Below are positions 22,431 to 33,209 of a stretch of DNA of 64,000 nt, one piece after another. The DNA comes from Thelonectria olida. Lineage: Eukaryota > Ascomycota > Sordariomycetes > Hypocreales > Nectriaceae. Made by a program: the position numbers and the translations under genes. How positions within the stretch are numbered: position 1 is the first letter of the stretch; each line of letters begins with the position of its first letter. The notes beneath the pieces are model-generated. The model had not been told where the DNA came from, did not search any database, and worked only from the letters and a program-made list of their open reading frames with translations. The stretch spans positions 868,001 to 932,000 of the forward strand of contig JAGPYM010000016.1 in NCBI GenBank assembly GCA_020736575.1. The letters run 5' to 3'.

Positions 22431-25400
22431 ATGCTACGCCCATCCCAACTGCCATGGGGCTTAGCATTGGGCCTCGCGATGGCCCTCCAAGCTTCAGCAG
22501 CACCGTCTATCAATGTGGGCATGAACGCCTCGTTCCCGCGTGCCCCGTATCTACTCGAGCTGCTGTAAGCAATCCTAACCAAGGTTCACAACGTGCCAGA
22601 GCGACACTAATGCAGTCGGTTACCTAGAGAGACAGCGGCTGCTGAGAACATCACATCATATTTCCCCCTTCTTGAAAAGATTGCAAGCGGTCATTTCGCC
22701 TCAGCCGCCACGGACGAAGAACTTTACAACCAATTCCTTCATGTACTCCAACAAGACGGCCATATCACCAACCCCGAGGACCTATCAACATTCAACGTTG
22801 CTCTATCATTAAGATCCGCGGCTCCGCGCATAGAAGCGCATTATCAATACTACACTACGGCAGTCGAGCCAGCCCTCCCTCCTAATCAGAAGTGTCCAGA
22901 ATGGATTATGGTTGATAGCAAGCAATATTGCTCACCAGACATGGACGAGGCTATCGAAACTAAACTGACTCCCACGTATGAATGCCCTGATATCATCTAT
23001 CGACAGTATTCTAACAATCGCTGCACACAGGCAAATCAAAGATCTACCTTTTGATCGTACTGTGATTGGCAATTTTTTCGAAGCCGGAACTCTCGCGATC
23101 CTGTATGCCGATCCTACGTCGCCCTCATTCGGTCGATATCATGACGTGCTTAGCAAAAAGGCAGCCAAGGGGGAACTTTCATATCGAGTTCGGTATCGAC
23201 GAAGTGCTCAAGCCTCAAACACACCATTGCCGATCAATGGCTATGGTGTTGAACTGGCCCTCAAGAGGACCGACTACATTGTCATCGACGACCGAGAGTC
23301 CGGTAAAGATTCTCAACAAAAGCCGAATGCTGCTGATATACTTCTTGACGAGCAGGAGGAAGTTGCTGATCTCAAACCCCTTTCGACTACAGAGCTGGCC
23401 TCCCTGGGATTAAAGACTGCTTCTTTCATTCTCAAAAGCGAGAATCCTCTGGAGGCTTTGCTCAAGGCTACGCAAGATTTTCCCAAGTTTTCTGCTTCAA
23501 TTGCTGCCCATGAGCTTTCGGAGGACTTTGTCGGTGAGCGGCAAGCAAACGCTGCTGCGGGCGTACCTAGTGGTATCAACTTTTTGTGGATGAACGGTGT
23601 CCAGCTCATTGAGCGTCAGATTGAGCCTTTCCAATTAGTTGACATGATCCGCCGTGAACGGAAACTGATCAATGGTCTTCGCCGCCTTGGCTTGAATGGA
23701 AAAGAAGCGATCTCGTTGCTTCGCCACCCAAAAATTGCCGAGTCACAGTCAGAAGAGACGTCAATGAGGTTTGACTGGACAGATCGGACAGAGGATGGCA
23801 AAGTCATTGCATGGCTTAATGACCTTGAAAACGACGCGCGATATGCGTCGTTTCCTAAGGACTTAATGTCGGTATGTATCAAAGGAATTTTCCCAAGCGG
23901 ACGTAGCTCATCATATCTCAGCTCATGCAACGCACTTATCCTGGCCAACTGCCTAAGATCGGCCGCAACATCTTCCATGTCGTCGCTCCTCTAGACTTTA
24001 CGAACACTGAAGATCTGGCCACCGCGATGCAACTGGCTGCATTCATGCAGCGAGGGGTCACTCTTCGTTTCGGACTCGTTCCTTTGGCCTCTACTCAGGA
24101 GGCCGTAGCCCAGGCCAAGATAGTCTATCACCTCCTTCAAACGTACGGCCCGGATGCTCTCATTGCATATCTGCAAGCGCTTCATGAGAGCTCGAAAGAG
24201 AGTGCAGATGAAAAAGCATTCGCCAAGGCCATTGAAGAGCGCGAGACAGAGTCGACCAAGTTGACCTTTGCTGAAGTCCTTCAGGCAGAGACGTACGCTC
24301 ATCAAGTCAAACTTTCACAGGTCTGGGTGAAGCGTTTGAAGGCAGACACTCCTGTTCGGCCTGTCTTCACCAACGGAATTGCTGTTCCTCGGGAAAACAA
24401 TTGGATACAAGCCATGGGCGGGCGATTAACAGAGGATCAGCAAGTTGTCCAAAAGGCCGTGTATTTTGGAACCATTGATGACGACTCATGGGTCCCCGAC
24501 GTATTCCTCGAAGGAGCCATGATGACAAGAAACACCTACATCTTCCCTGACGATGACAAGGCGCTTCGAATTCTTGATGTCAGCAAACTATACAGCGAGC
24601 ACTGCGACCTCTTCTGCAGGCTCCCCACCTGGGGTCCTGGGTCAGCGGATAAGCAAGACTGGGCTCACGTCGTTGTTGTCGTGGATCTCAACACTGAGGC
24701 TGGTCAAGAACTTCTGGTCGCTGCTCAGCGGTTCCAGCAGAGCAACCAGGGCTTGAGGTTGCATATGATCTACAACTCCGCGGTCCCGCCCAAGCCTGTA
24801 GAGAAGGGCAAGCCTTTGAAAGATTCTGAGATGGAGCCCAGCGAGTTTTTGGCAGCGCTCGGAGTGCCAGACCTTGTCGAGGATAAGAGCTACGCCCTAG
24901 CCCTAGCAAGATTCCGCGGGTATGCATCGGTCAAGGATGGCGACAATGTCATTATCATCAACGGTCGGGTCGTTGGCCCGTTCGCTTCCGGCGACACTTT
25001 CACTGCGGATGAATTCCAGCAACTCCTCGCCTTCGAGCAAAGCAAACGGACGACGCCTGTCTATGCGGCCCTGGAGGATCTTGGTCTGGCCGAGAAGCTC
25101 TCTACGCCCCTCGAGCTTGCCAAAGTCTCCTCAATTGTCGCCCTCTCTACCATCTCGGATCTGCCGGAGGGCATCTTCGAGTCTGCTCCCGCGGTGCGGA
25201 GCATGCTCTACACTAGCTGGAACTCGACCCATACCGCGCTCGAAGTTGGCAACCCAGAAACCGCCAGCATCCACATTGCCGGTCTCCTGAACCCTACTAG
25301 TGAACAAGGTCAGAGATGGGCTCCCATCCTCAAGGTCCTGTCCGAGATCGACGGTGTGTACCTGAAGCTGTTCATGAACCCTCACGAGATTATCTCGGAG

Positions 25401-26999
25401 CTGCCAGTCAAGCGATTCTTCCGCTATGTACTAGACTCAAAGCCCTCATTCGATGAGGCGGGCGGTGTCAAGGGGCTGCAGGCCACGTTCAAAGGCCTCC
25501 CATCTGAAGCTCTTCTCACAGCAGGCATGGATGTCCCTCCAGCATGGCTAGTAGCCTCAAAGGCTTCAATCCACGACCTTGACAACATTAAGTTGAGCTC
25601 TGTCAAGGATGATGTAGATGCCACCTATGAGCTCGAACACATCCTAATCGAAGGTCACTCTCGAGAGGGCAAGCGAGGTCCGCCCAGAGGTGCTCAGGTT
25701 GTCCTGGCCACCGAAAAGGACCCTCTTCTCACGGATACCATCATCATGGCCAACCTGGGATACTTCCAATTCAAGGCCAACCCTGGCTTCTACAACATCC
25801 AGCTAAAGGAAGGCCGCAGTGCCGAAATCTTTGAGTTGGAGAGCGTCGGCGCAAAGGGCTATTCCGCAGTTCCTGGAGATGAGGGCACAGACGTAACCCT
25901 CATGGACTTCCGAGGCACGACCTTATATCCTCGTCTCAACCGAAAGCCTGGCATGGATGAAGCTGACGTGCTCGAAGAGCCACAGGGCGACGACAGCATC
26001 GTGTCCAAGGGCCTCAAACTTGCCGAGAGCATCCTCGGAAACTCCAAGTCTGCCAAGTCCGTCTCAGCCAAAGAACATGCCGAAATCAACATCTTCTCCG
26101 TGGCCAGCGGACAATTGTACGAGCGCATGCTCAACATCATGATGCTCTCGGTCATGCGCAACACGAAGCACACGGTCAAGTTCTGGTTCATCGAGCAGTT
26201 CCTTTCGCCCTCGTTCAAGGACTTCATCCCTCATCTCGCGGCTGAGTACGGCTTCAAGTACGAAATGGTGACATACAAGTGGCCACATTGGCTCCGGCAG
26301 CAGAAGGAGAAGCAACGTGAAATCTGGGGCTACAAGATTCTGTTCTTGGACGTGCTGTTCCCTCTCTCGCTCGACAAGGTCATCTTCGTCGACGCCGATC
26401 AGATCGTCCGCACCGACATGATGGACCTCGTCAACCTAGATCTCGAAGGCGCACCCTACGGCTTCACGCCCATGTGCGACTCTCGCACCGAGATGGAAGG
26501 CTTCCGCTTCTGGAAACAGGGCTACTGGGCAAACTACCTCCGCGGTCTTCCTTACCACATCTCCGCCCTCTACGTCGTCGACCTGCACCGCTTCCGCCAA
26601 ATCGCCGCCGGCGACCGTCTCCGCCAGACATACCACGCACTCTCCGCCGACCCCAACAGTCTCGCGAACCTGGACCAGGACCTGCCGAACCATATGCAGT
26701 TCAACATCCCCATCCACAGCCTTCCGCAGGAGTGGCTCTGGTGCGAGACGTGGTGCAGCGACGACACGTTGGCTTCGGCTCGCACAATCGATCTGTGCAA
26801 TAACCCGCAGACAAAGGAGCCCAAGCTCGATCGCGCTCGACGCCAAGTTCCCGAGTGGACCCTGTACGATGACGAGGTTGCTGCGCTAGACAGACGTCGT
26901 CGAGATGCTTCCTCGCAGGAGGGGGAGAGGAGCAACGTCAACACTAAGAGCCGGACATTGGAGGCGGACAAGCCCGAACATACGGTAGATGAGCTGTAG
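22431..26999 (+). CDS. UDP-glucose:glycoprotein glucosyltransferase (ER folding sensor)
   Basis: Exons 22431-22564, 22628-22975, 23031-23871 and 23922-26999 encode 1,466 aa, the usual UGGT size. A signal peptide is evident (residues 1 to about 24, ending near ALQASAAP). The thioredoxin-like and beta-sandwich regions fill residues of about 30-1150. The GT24 catalytic domain runs from about residue 1160 (HAEINIFSVASGQLYERML) to about 1430 and carries the DxD-type FVDADQIVRTD and the LDQDLPNHMQ segment. The protein ends in VDEL, a likely ER-retrieval signal of the xDEL class. UGGT reglucosylates misfolded N-glycoproteins so that they re-enter the calnexin cycle. All four exons join in phase and the donors and acceptors are canonical. 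Its divergent partner is alpha-COP, which mediates the retrieval pathway used by such signals. Confidence 0.95.
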
Positions 27000-27826
27000 T
27001 AGATACTTTATAGGATGCGAACCATGTAAACAGAGAAATGGAGGAAGAATTGCATAGTGTTGGCCAAGGAGTTAACTACATCCCTGCGATGAACATACGA
27101 ATAGTCCAACCATACTCTGGGAACAAGCTGACCTACCCTGCACCTTAGATGTCGGTTTATAAGTCGAATTTACGTACCTCATCAGCATCAATTAACTCAC
27201 ATTAAGAATTTGAGTGCCTCGGCAATTAAATGATAAGTCAGTAATCTTCATTTGACGCTATAGACCATTTGTGTGGGAGATGTGATTTGCTCCCCGCATT
27301 GAAATGCTTGACTTAGTTGTTTATGACGGAATAGCTAGACTCATGGCAAAGATGCCAACACATCTATGACTGATGTGTAATCCTAGGTACTATTTGTCTT
27401 CTATGCTGAAGGTGATAATAAATGTTAAGTATCCGTGTACTTGCCAGGGCAGTCATGTCCTAGTCGAGTGCTCTCAAAACGGATGCATTTCCCAACGCCT
27501 CGTGTTTATGGTATATGTATGCCCTCGTGTCTATATCCCTCGCCATTCCTTGAAACTAAAACTACAAGCATAAAAAGCAGACAAAACGCGGTGACTCATT
27601 CTGGGCTTGCCGGTGAATGGAGGGTCACATGGTCTCCCACTGTCAGATACATCACTCGCCCCCCTAACCTGTAACTCCGGTAACAGTCAAAAGGGGGACG
27701 TGTAACAGAAAATGGAAATGGCGGGTATCAAAAGGCCGTGTCTTTGAGGGATGTGTTGTTCCGAACACTCCAAACCCCAAATGAAAAAAAGCCAAGGAAA
27801 CAAGAAGAAAAGGACTGTCAGACGTG
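27000..27826. other. Convergent 3' intergenic region, AT-rich
   Basis: The region between the UGGT stop (+) and the wc-1 stop (-) is AT-richer than its surroundings at about 27070-27560 and has no coding region that I can support. Confidence 0.65.
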
Positions 27827-30800
27827 CTACGTTTGACTTGTTTCGCGTTCCTCTCGAATTGATGTCATTCCTGACACCGTCACCCCGCCCATCATGGACG
27901 AATGGCTCAGTGGTGGCACTGTGGTTGAAGGTAGAACTCCTGTGGCCGACGGAGCACCGCTCGGAGCTGTGGCTGGGTTGTCGCCCTGCTTGGAGTGTTT
28001 GGCCGAATTAAGGCCATCTCCATTCGTGGTGCGAGCGTTGGGCGTTTCGCTTGACATGTCCTTGTGTAGCGGCGATTGAGACATGGGCGAGTTCGATTTC
28101 CTACTTTGAACATCGCTGGTCCCGTTGTTATTGCCTCCACGGGAAGAGTTGCGAGGGGAAACACGGCCGGTCTGTGGATGGTTAGCACACGCCCATAGTG
28201 GTGATACAGAATTTGCCATGACAACTCACCTGCTTTGCCCAACGGAGACCGCAGCTGTTGCACAGGTCCCTCTGACCGCTGGGCCCTCTCCGCCACTCGG
28301 GTGTGTTGCGTGTGTGACAGTTGGCACAATCTCGAACCACGTTGCCAACTCCCTTTCTCCTCTTTCGTTTCTTCTTATTCGTGAGCAGTCCTCCGAGCTC
28401 CTCCGCAAGAATGCGGTTAACCTTTTCCATTTGCCGCAACTCAAACTGCCAGCTGGAGCACTTGGTTGTTCGAAGTTCATCAAAGATGTTATCGTCCGAA
28501 GCCAAGGCGACGTCTTGAGATCCGAGAGCCAAAGATCCGCCAGCTGTTTGTGAGACCTTGCCGGCTTCTTGGAGGCTTGTCTCCATATTCCCGCTGGCAA
28601 CAGACTTGGCGCTTCCTCCAGCGCTGATGTTCCGAGACGAAGCCTTGATGAGCTTGGTTTGCGCCAAGAGGAACGATGGCTTCTCACCCTCCGATGCGTC
28701 CCCAGGGTAGAGAGTAGTCTGGGCCTGGAGGACCTGACCACGCCGGTTCTGAACCTCGTGCTTGCAAGTCACAGTTTTCCCTCGCCTGGCCTTTTCGATG
28801 GAACGTCCAAACTCGGGCCGCGACTCCTTTCGCATTAGGTCTTGGATGCTTGTGCCGACCAAGTTTTCAGGCTGAAGATCAAGGAGTGACCGAATGTTTG
28901 ATGAGACAAACAAGAACAACCCTGAAGTCGAGAGTTTCGTCCACAGCTCGCTGTCGCCGATGCCTCCATTTGCCTCCATGTTACGACGGCTTAGAGCGAA
29001 GACAGGTCGCTTACGACCGACCAAAATGATGCACTTTCGGCCTTTGCCCTGCTCAACAAAAAGCGATCCGTGGCTTTCAAACCACGTATACCCGCTGTTC
29101 TTCCTCCGGATTCTGAAAACAATATTAACTGGGCTTCCTGAGGTGGTGTCCTTGAGTTCGCGCGTGACAGGGACGATATCGGACGGGTGGCAAACGGTAG
29201 ATAATGAGTTGCCAACGAGTTCTGCCGCGTCATATTCGAGAACTCGCTTGGAGGCGGGGGATAGATAGAGGAATAGTCCCTTAAGAGATAGGACGTGAAC
29301 GACATCGTCCGTATTCTCGAGCAACATCTTGTCCCACGTTTGCTTGTGCCAGTCCGAGGCGTGCCCCTTCGGATTAAACTGCTGGAGCAGAGTCGAAACT
29401 TCGTCGATACCAAGAGTTTGACCACTCTCCGGCTCCCAGGTGCTGGTCGTTGGTGGAGTCCAAATGTACTGGCCAATGTCGCTATGCTTGTAGTTGGTTT
29501 CCATCCCATTGCGTCCCTGATTAGAAGAAATGGCGTCAGGGCATTCCACCAGGTCAATTTGGAAGCCGATGAAATATCTGATTTCATCCGTGTCCCACGG
29601 GATAGGAATCATGGTCAAAAGATTAAGAAAGGGCTTTCCGCCTTTGCGGTAATTGATGAGACTCTGCTGCACCTCCCTGCCCTCATGAATCATCTTCTTA
29701 AGGTTGTATACAGCCCCGTCATCAACAAATTCTCGCTTGGAACCAGCTTCGACATTGCCATCTGGTGCTTGCAGAAAGCGACAATTTTGTCCGACGATTT
29801 CGTGGCGACTGTAGCCCGTCAAATTTTGAAAGTTATCAGAAACGTAGATGATGGGACAGTCGTTCATTGCGACATCACAAACAACAAAGGCACACGACAT
29901 GTCGACCGCCCCAAGGTTGATCTTTGGGTTCTTGCGGGTTGCAACTAACCACAGGGCCTTGAGCATATCGAATCCACTCTTTGAATACACAGTCTTCTCC
30001 TTGGACTCTCGCGGAGTGACGGCATTGGTTGGTGTAGTGGCAACCGACGTGCCTGGAGCTTGGGTCGTAGTATGCGAGTTGGCCTGGGGTGAAATAACCG
30101 AACCAGACTGGCCCGAGGCGTGCCGGGACAGGGAAGGTATAGGTGAGTTGAAGTCATTGGCCATGGGTGGATCCAGGGACATATTATTCACCCTCGGAAC
30201 AGTATTGTTCGCATTTTCGAGAACGGGCGTCGGTATGTTCACTGAAACTGGAGTCGATGAAGGGGCGTTCGTTGGCGTCGCGCTGAGTGAGCCATCGTCG
30301 GGGCTGAGTTCTGTGAAGCTGGGAGAAACAGAGCTGAGCCGGGCGGGAGGAAACGGAGGTGGCATCGAGTTAGCTGGTGAAGGGAAGAGATTTAACGCTT
30401 GAGGGTCTCCAGCCATCTGAGAACCAGCCTGGCCAACAGACATATTGGCGAACGTTGAGGGGATCATAGAACCCATCATGTCTGGGGAAATGGTGGCGTA
30501 GTCAGTCCCAAAGGTGCCCATGCCCATGCCAGTATTGATAGTTGGAAAGGTGGCCGACATATGTTGGGGGAACTGGTAGGCACTAAAGTCGTCCTCTGGA
30601 ACTCCAAAAGTCATCATATCGCCCGTTAACACAGCGGACATCCTTCTAGGTGACTCTTGTGGATCCTGCGCCAAAGGGTTTCCGAATGCTTGTGGCATGC
30701 TGCGTCGACGGCGAAGTTCGGTTTGGTTGCTTTCAACTAGGTTGTCGAGGAAGTCACCAGTGGGGAAGAGTGCGATATCAGAGGCCATAGTGGGGTGCAT

Positions 30801-30914
30801 AGGTTGAGGCTGCTGTTGCTGCTGAGAGTACTGTTGTAGATGCTGTTGCTGTTGCTGTTGGTGCTGCTGCTGCTGCTGGCGAGACAGCTGGTTGGGAGAG
30901 TAGAAGCCATCCAT
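27827..30914 (-). CDS. wc-1: White collar 1-type blue-light receptor and GATA transcription factor
   Basis: Two exons (30914-28230 and 28171-27827) encode 1,009 aa. The N-terminus has a polyglutamine-rich stretch (residues about 13-40). The LOV domain (residues about 335-460) has the flavin-binding signature GQNCRFLQ with the photoactive Cys near residue 376. Two more PAS domains follow (about 528-640 and 650-780). Then come a basic nuclear signal (KKKRKRRKG, about 848) and a C-x2-C-x18-C-x2-C GATA zinc finger (about 861-885; CANC...CNSC). WC-1 pairs with WC-2 to form the light-activated white collar complex that drives light-responsive genes and, where FRQ exists, the clock. The intron (28229-28172) lies just after the finger, so the last 114 residues, Ser/Gly-rich, are on a separate exon. 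Confidence 0.96.
30790..30880 (-). repeat. CAG/CAA repeat coding polyglutamine in wc-1
   Basis: CTG-rich sequence on the plus strand corresponds to Q-rich runs interrupted by H, L, Y and S near the WC-1 N-terminus. Such tracts vary in length between strains in related fungi. Confidence 0.85.
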
Positions 30915-31549
30915 GGCGACGGCATCTGGCAGTCCGGCGTGCCCAGTCGCCTTACGGATGAGATGACGGCGAAGTACGCTCAGACGGTCGATTACGTCGT
31001 GGCTAAGCTCGGCAGGAGGGCGGCTAGACTAGGAGACAGATGTTTCCGTCTCCCGAGAAGCTTGTTCGACCGATGCTTGGTGGTGATATAGTTTCGAGTG
31101 GTAAAAGGGGTTCGCTTGCGATAATACAATGCGCGGACAGGAGCGAGAAGCGGACAAGAGGCGTGGCGGGAGGAGAGGGGTCGGGGTCGAAGTCTACTCG
31201 GCAGGTCGAGTACTGTTGGAGGGATTGGCTTTGGGTCGGACGTCGAGATGCAAGCGGGATGGTGGATCTAGTTGGAGCTTGGGGACACAAGCGAACCGGG
31301 GTATTTCGCAGGCAGATGGTGAGAGCTGACGGTGGACGGAGAGATCGAGAGAGAAATCACGGACACTGGCAGCGAAACGAAGCAGGCGACACGCGGGGGT
31401 GTTACACGAGGTAATGGAATAAGAGATTGAGGGTCCAGCTGTTGCGCTGTCTGTCCCTGGCCTGCGCCGATGCGTCGCAGAGGGCTGCGGGTTGGTGATC
31501 GGCCGGACCGTTCGATCGGTTAGATAACTTGGTGGTTGGGTGAATCGCC

Positions 31550-31575
31550 GGGGGAGGGGGGAGGGGGGAGGGGGG
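31550..31575 (+). other. Candidate G-quadruplex tract
   Basis: Four runs of five or six G are separated by single A bases, an ideal G4 pattern with 1-nt loops. It lies about 640 bases upstream of the wc-1 start codon, on the strand opposite the wc-1 mRNA. A second G-rich cluster with runs of 6, 7, 5 and 4 G lies at 31835-31873. Confidence 0.6.
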
Positions 31576-32004
31576 TGATGCAGAAGAGTCAAGAGGAGAA
31601 GATATACGAGTCGGGGACCAAATATGAATCCTGGTTAAAGGTACGGAAGAATAATAGAACTGGTACGGAATAATGTGTTTGGTGGAGGTGCTGTGTGGAG
31701 AGAGAAAGAGAGAGAATGAGCGAGACCAAGATTCCATCTTTCCACCTGCCCTTGCGACGGAATGGAATTACTCGTCTGAACCACCCAATTGGTGGTGGTG
31801 GTCTTGGTCTTGAGGGGAGGGGTTAACGGAAGGAGGGGGGAGTGGAAGGGGGGGAAGGGGGAAGGCGGAGGGGAATGAATGGGAAAGTGCCCGGAAGGCA
31901 ATACACCTGCCTGCCATATTTCCCACTTCTGCCTTTTTTTTTAATCATACTTTTGGGGCGTGCTGGCTGGGCCCGGTAGGTAGTGCACGTACCGTTTGTA
32001 TGCG

Positions 32005-32220
32005 TCACTCGGCCGTGAAATGCCTACCGACGTAACTAGACACCTGAGTGCCGCCGCCACTTCCATGGTCCTTGCTCTGGATGGCGGGGGCTTGTAGTTG
32101 AGAAGAGTCGAGATGGGCGCCATGGACGGAGCGGGGAGTCCAGCCGGATCTTCGCGTCCCAAAGGACTGGGAAGGTAGGGGCACGCTGTTGGCATCATCG
32201 GAAGAAGGTTTCCAGCGCAT
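32005..32220 (-). other. Unassigned 71-codon ORF upstream of wc-1
   Basis: An ATG at 32220 opens a 71-codon hydrophilic frame (MRWKPSSDDANSV...) rich in Ser, Gln and Gly, ending within the wc-1 upstream region. It could be an upstream ORF in a long wc-1 leader or a chance frame. No domain is recognised. Confidence 0.2.
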
Positions 32221-33209
32221 GTGAAAATCATTGGAGAGAGTAAATTGAATGAATACCTTCAGAATGAAACCTGGAATTGAAGATATGGCCTGGAAAAGAG
32301 AACCTATACACTAGCACTGATGAAAAGCATCAAGCAACCACCTCAAAGCATCACCGCCAATCCAATCGACTCTGCATGACTTTGCAGCCCAACCAACTCA
32401 TCCGTATTACCCTCGCCCTCCCAGGGAATATCCTGCAAGGAAGAGCCTGGCATGAATACAAGTGGATCTTCATTGAACAGGCCTCCCTAGACTCCCGTCG
32501 TCTCGTCCGGAGAATTACAAATATATCCGTTCGACCCAAGGGAACTTAACGGGGGAGAGAGGGAGACAATAAACATCCATTGTGTAACAACGGGGAAGGA
32601 GCGTGTGTCCTATACGAAACTTTCGCGTCATCAATATGTCGTCGTGTATCGATACAACAAACGTCGTAACCGTTTACCCAGTCTCACATCCCCTCGCGCA
32701 GCCTTACACAATAATAATTCCCATTGTATCAATCAAACGTATGGCCCCGAATTTTCTTCTACTCGACGCCACTTCCGATTTCTATAGTCAAAAATGATTC
32801 AATCCTCGCCATTTCTCACTACTGAGTACCCCATCGCCCTTCTCTCTCACAACGTAAAGCAGCTCTCACTTTAATGTGCCTTGTCACTCCGCCGGGCTAA
32901 CGCCCGTCCATATGTGTCTGAATGAAGACAGTGAAACAATAAAAATCTCCAAGCCCGTCCGCGTATTTCGAGGCATCGTACCTAATCAACCAACTTTGTG
33001 TTAGTTGTGCGCGGAAGCCTTTCTTGGTATCAACTGAAATCAGAAGTGGCGTGTTCCCAATAAATATCTGCATCATAATCATCCTCGTTCATCTCTCATC
33101 CCCTTTCGTGTTCCCAGCAATAACTTCCAGGACGGGCTCGAGCCCAATCTGTTTTGGTTCTAGATGTCGAGCTCTGTTACTTCGACCATTCTCGGTTCTC
33201 CCTTCACTC

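Larger units (their letters stand above)
30915..33209. promoter_or_regulatory. wc-1 upstream region (promoter and long leader)
   Basis: 2.3 kb between the wc-1 start and the stop of the importin gene, both on the minus strand. It contains the G-runs at 31550-31575 and 31835-31873, purine/pyrimidine-skewed sequence from 31100 to 31900, an unassigned minus-strand ORF at 32005-32220, and AT-rich importin 3' UTR sequence from about 32580. No second gene is supported. Confidence 0.6.
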
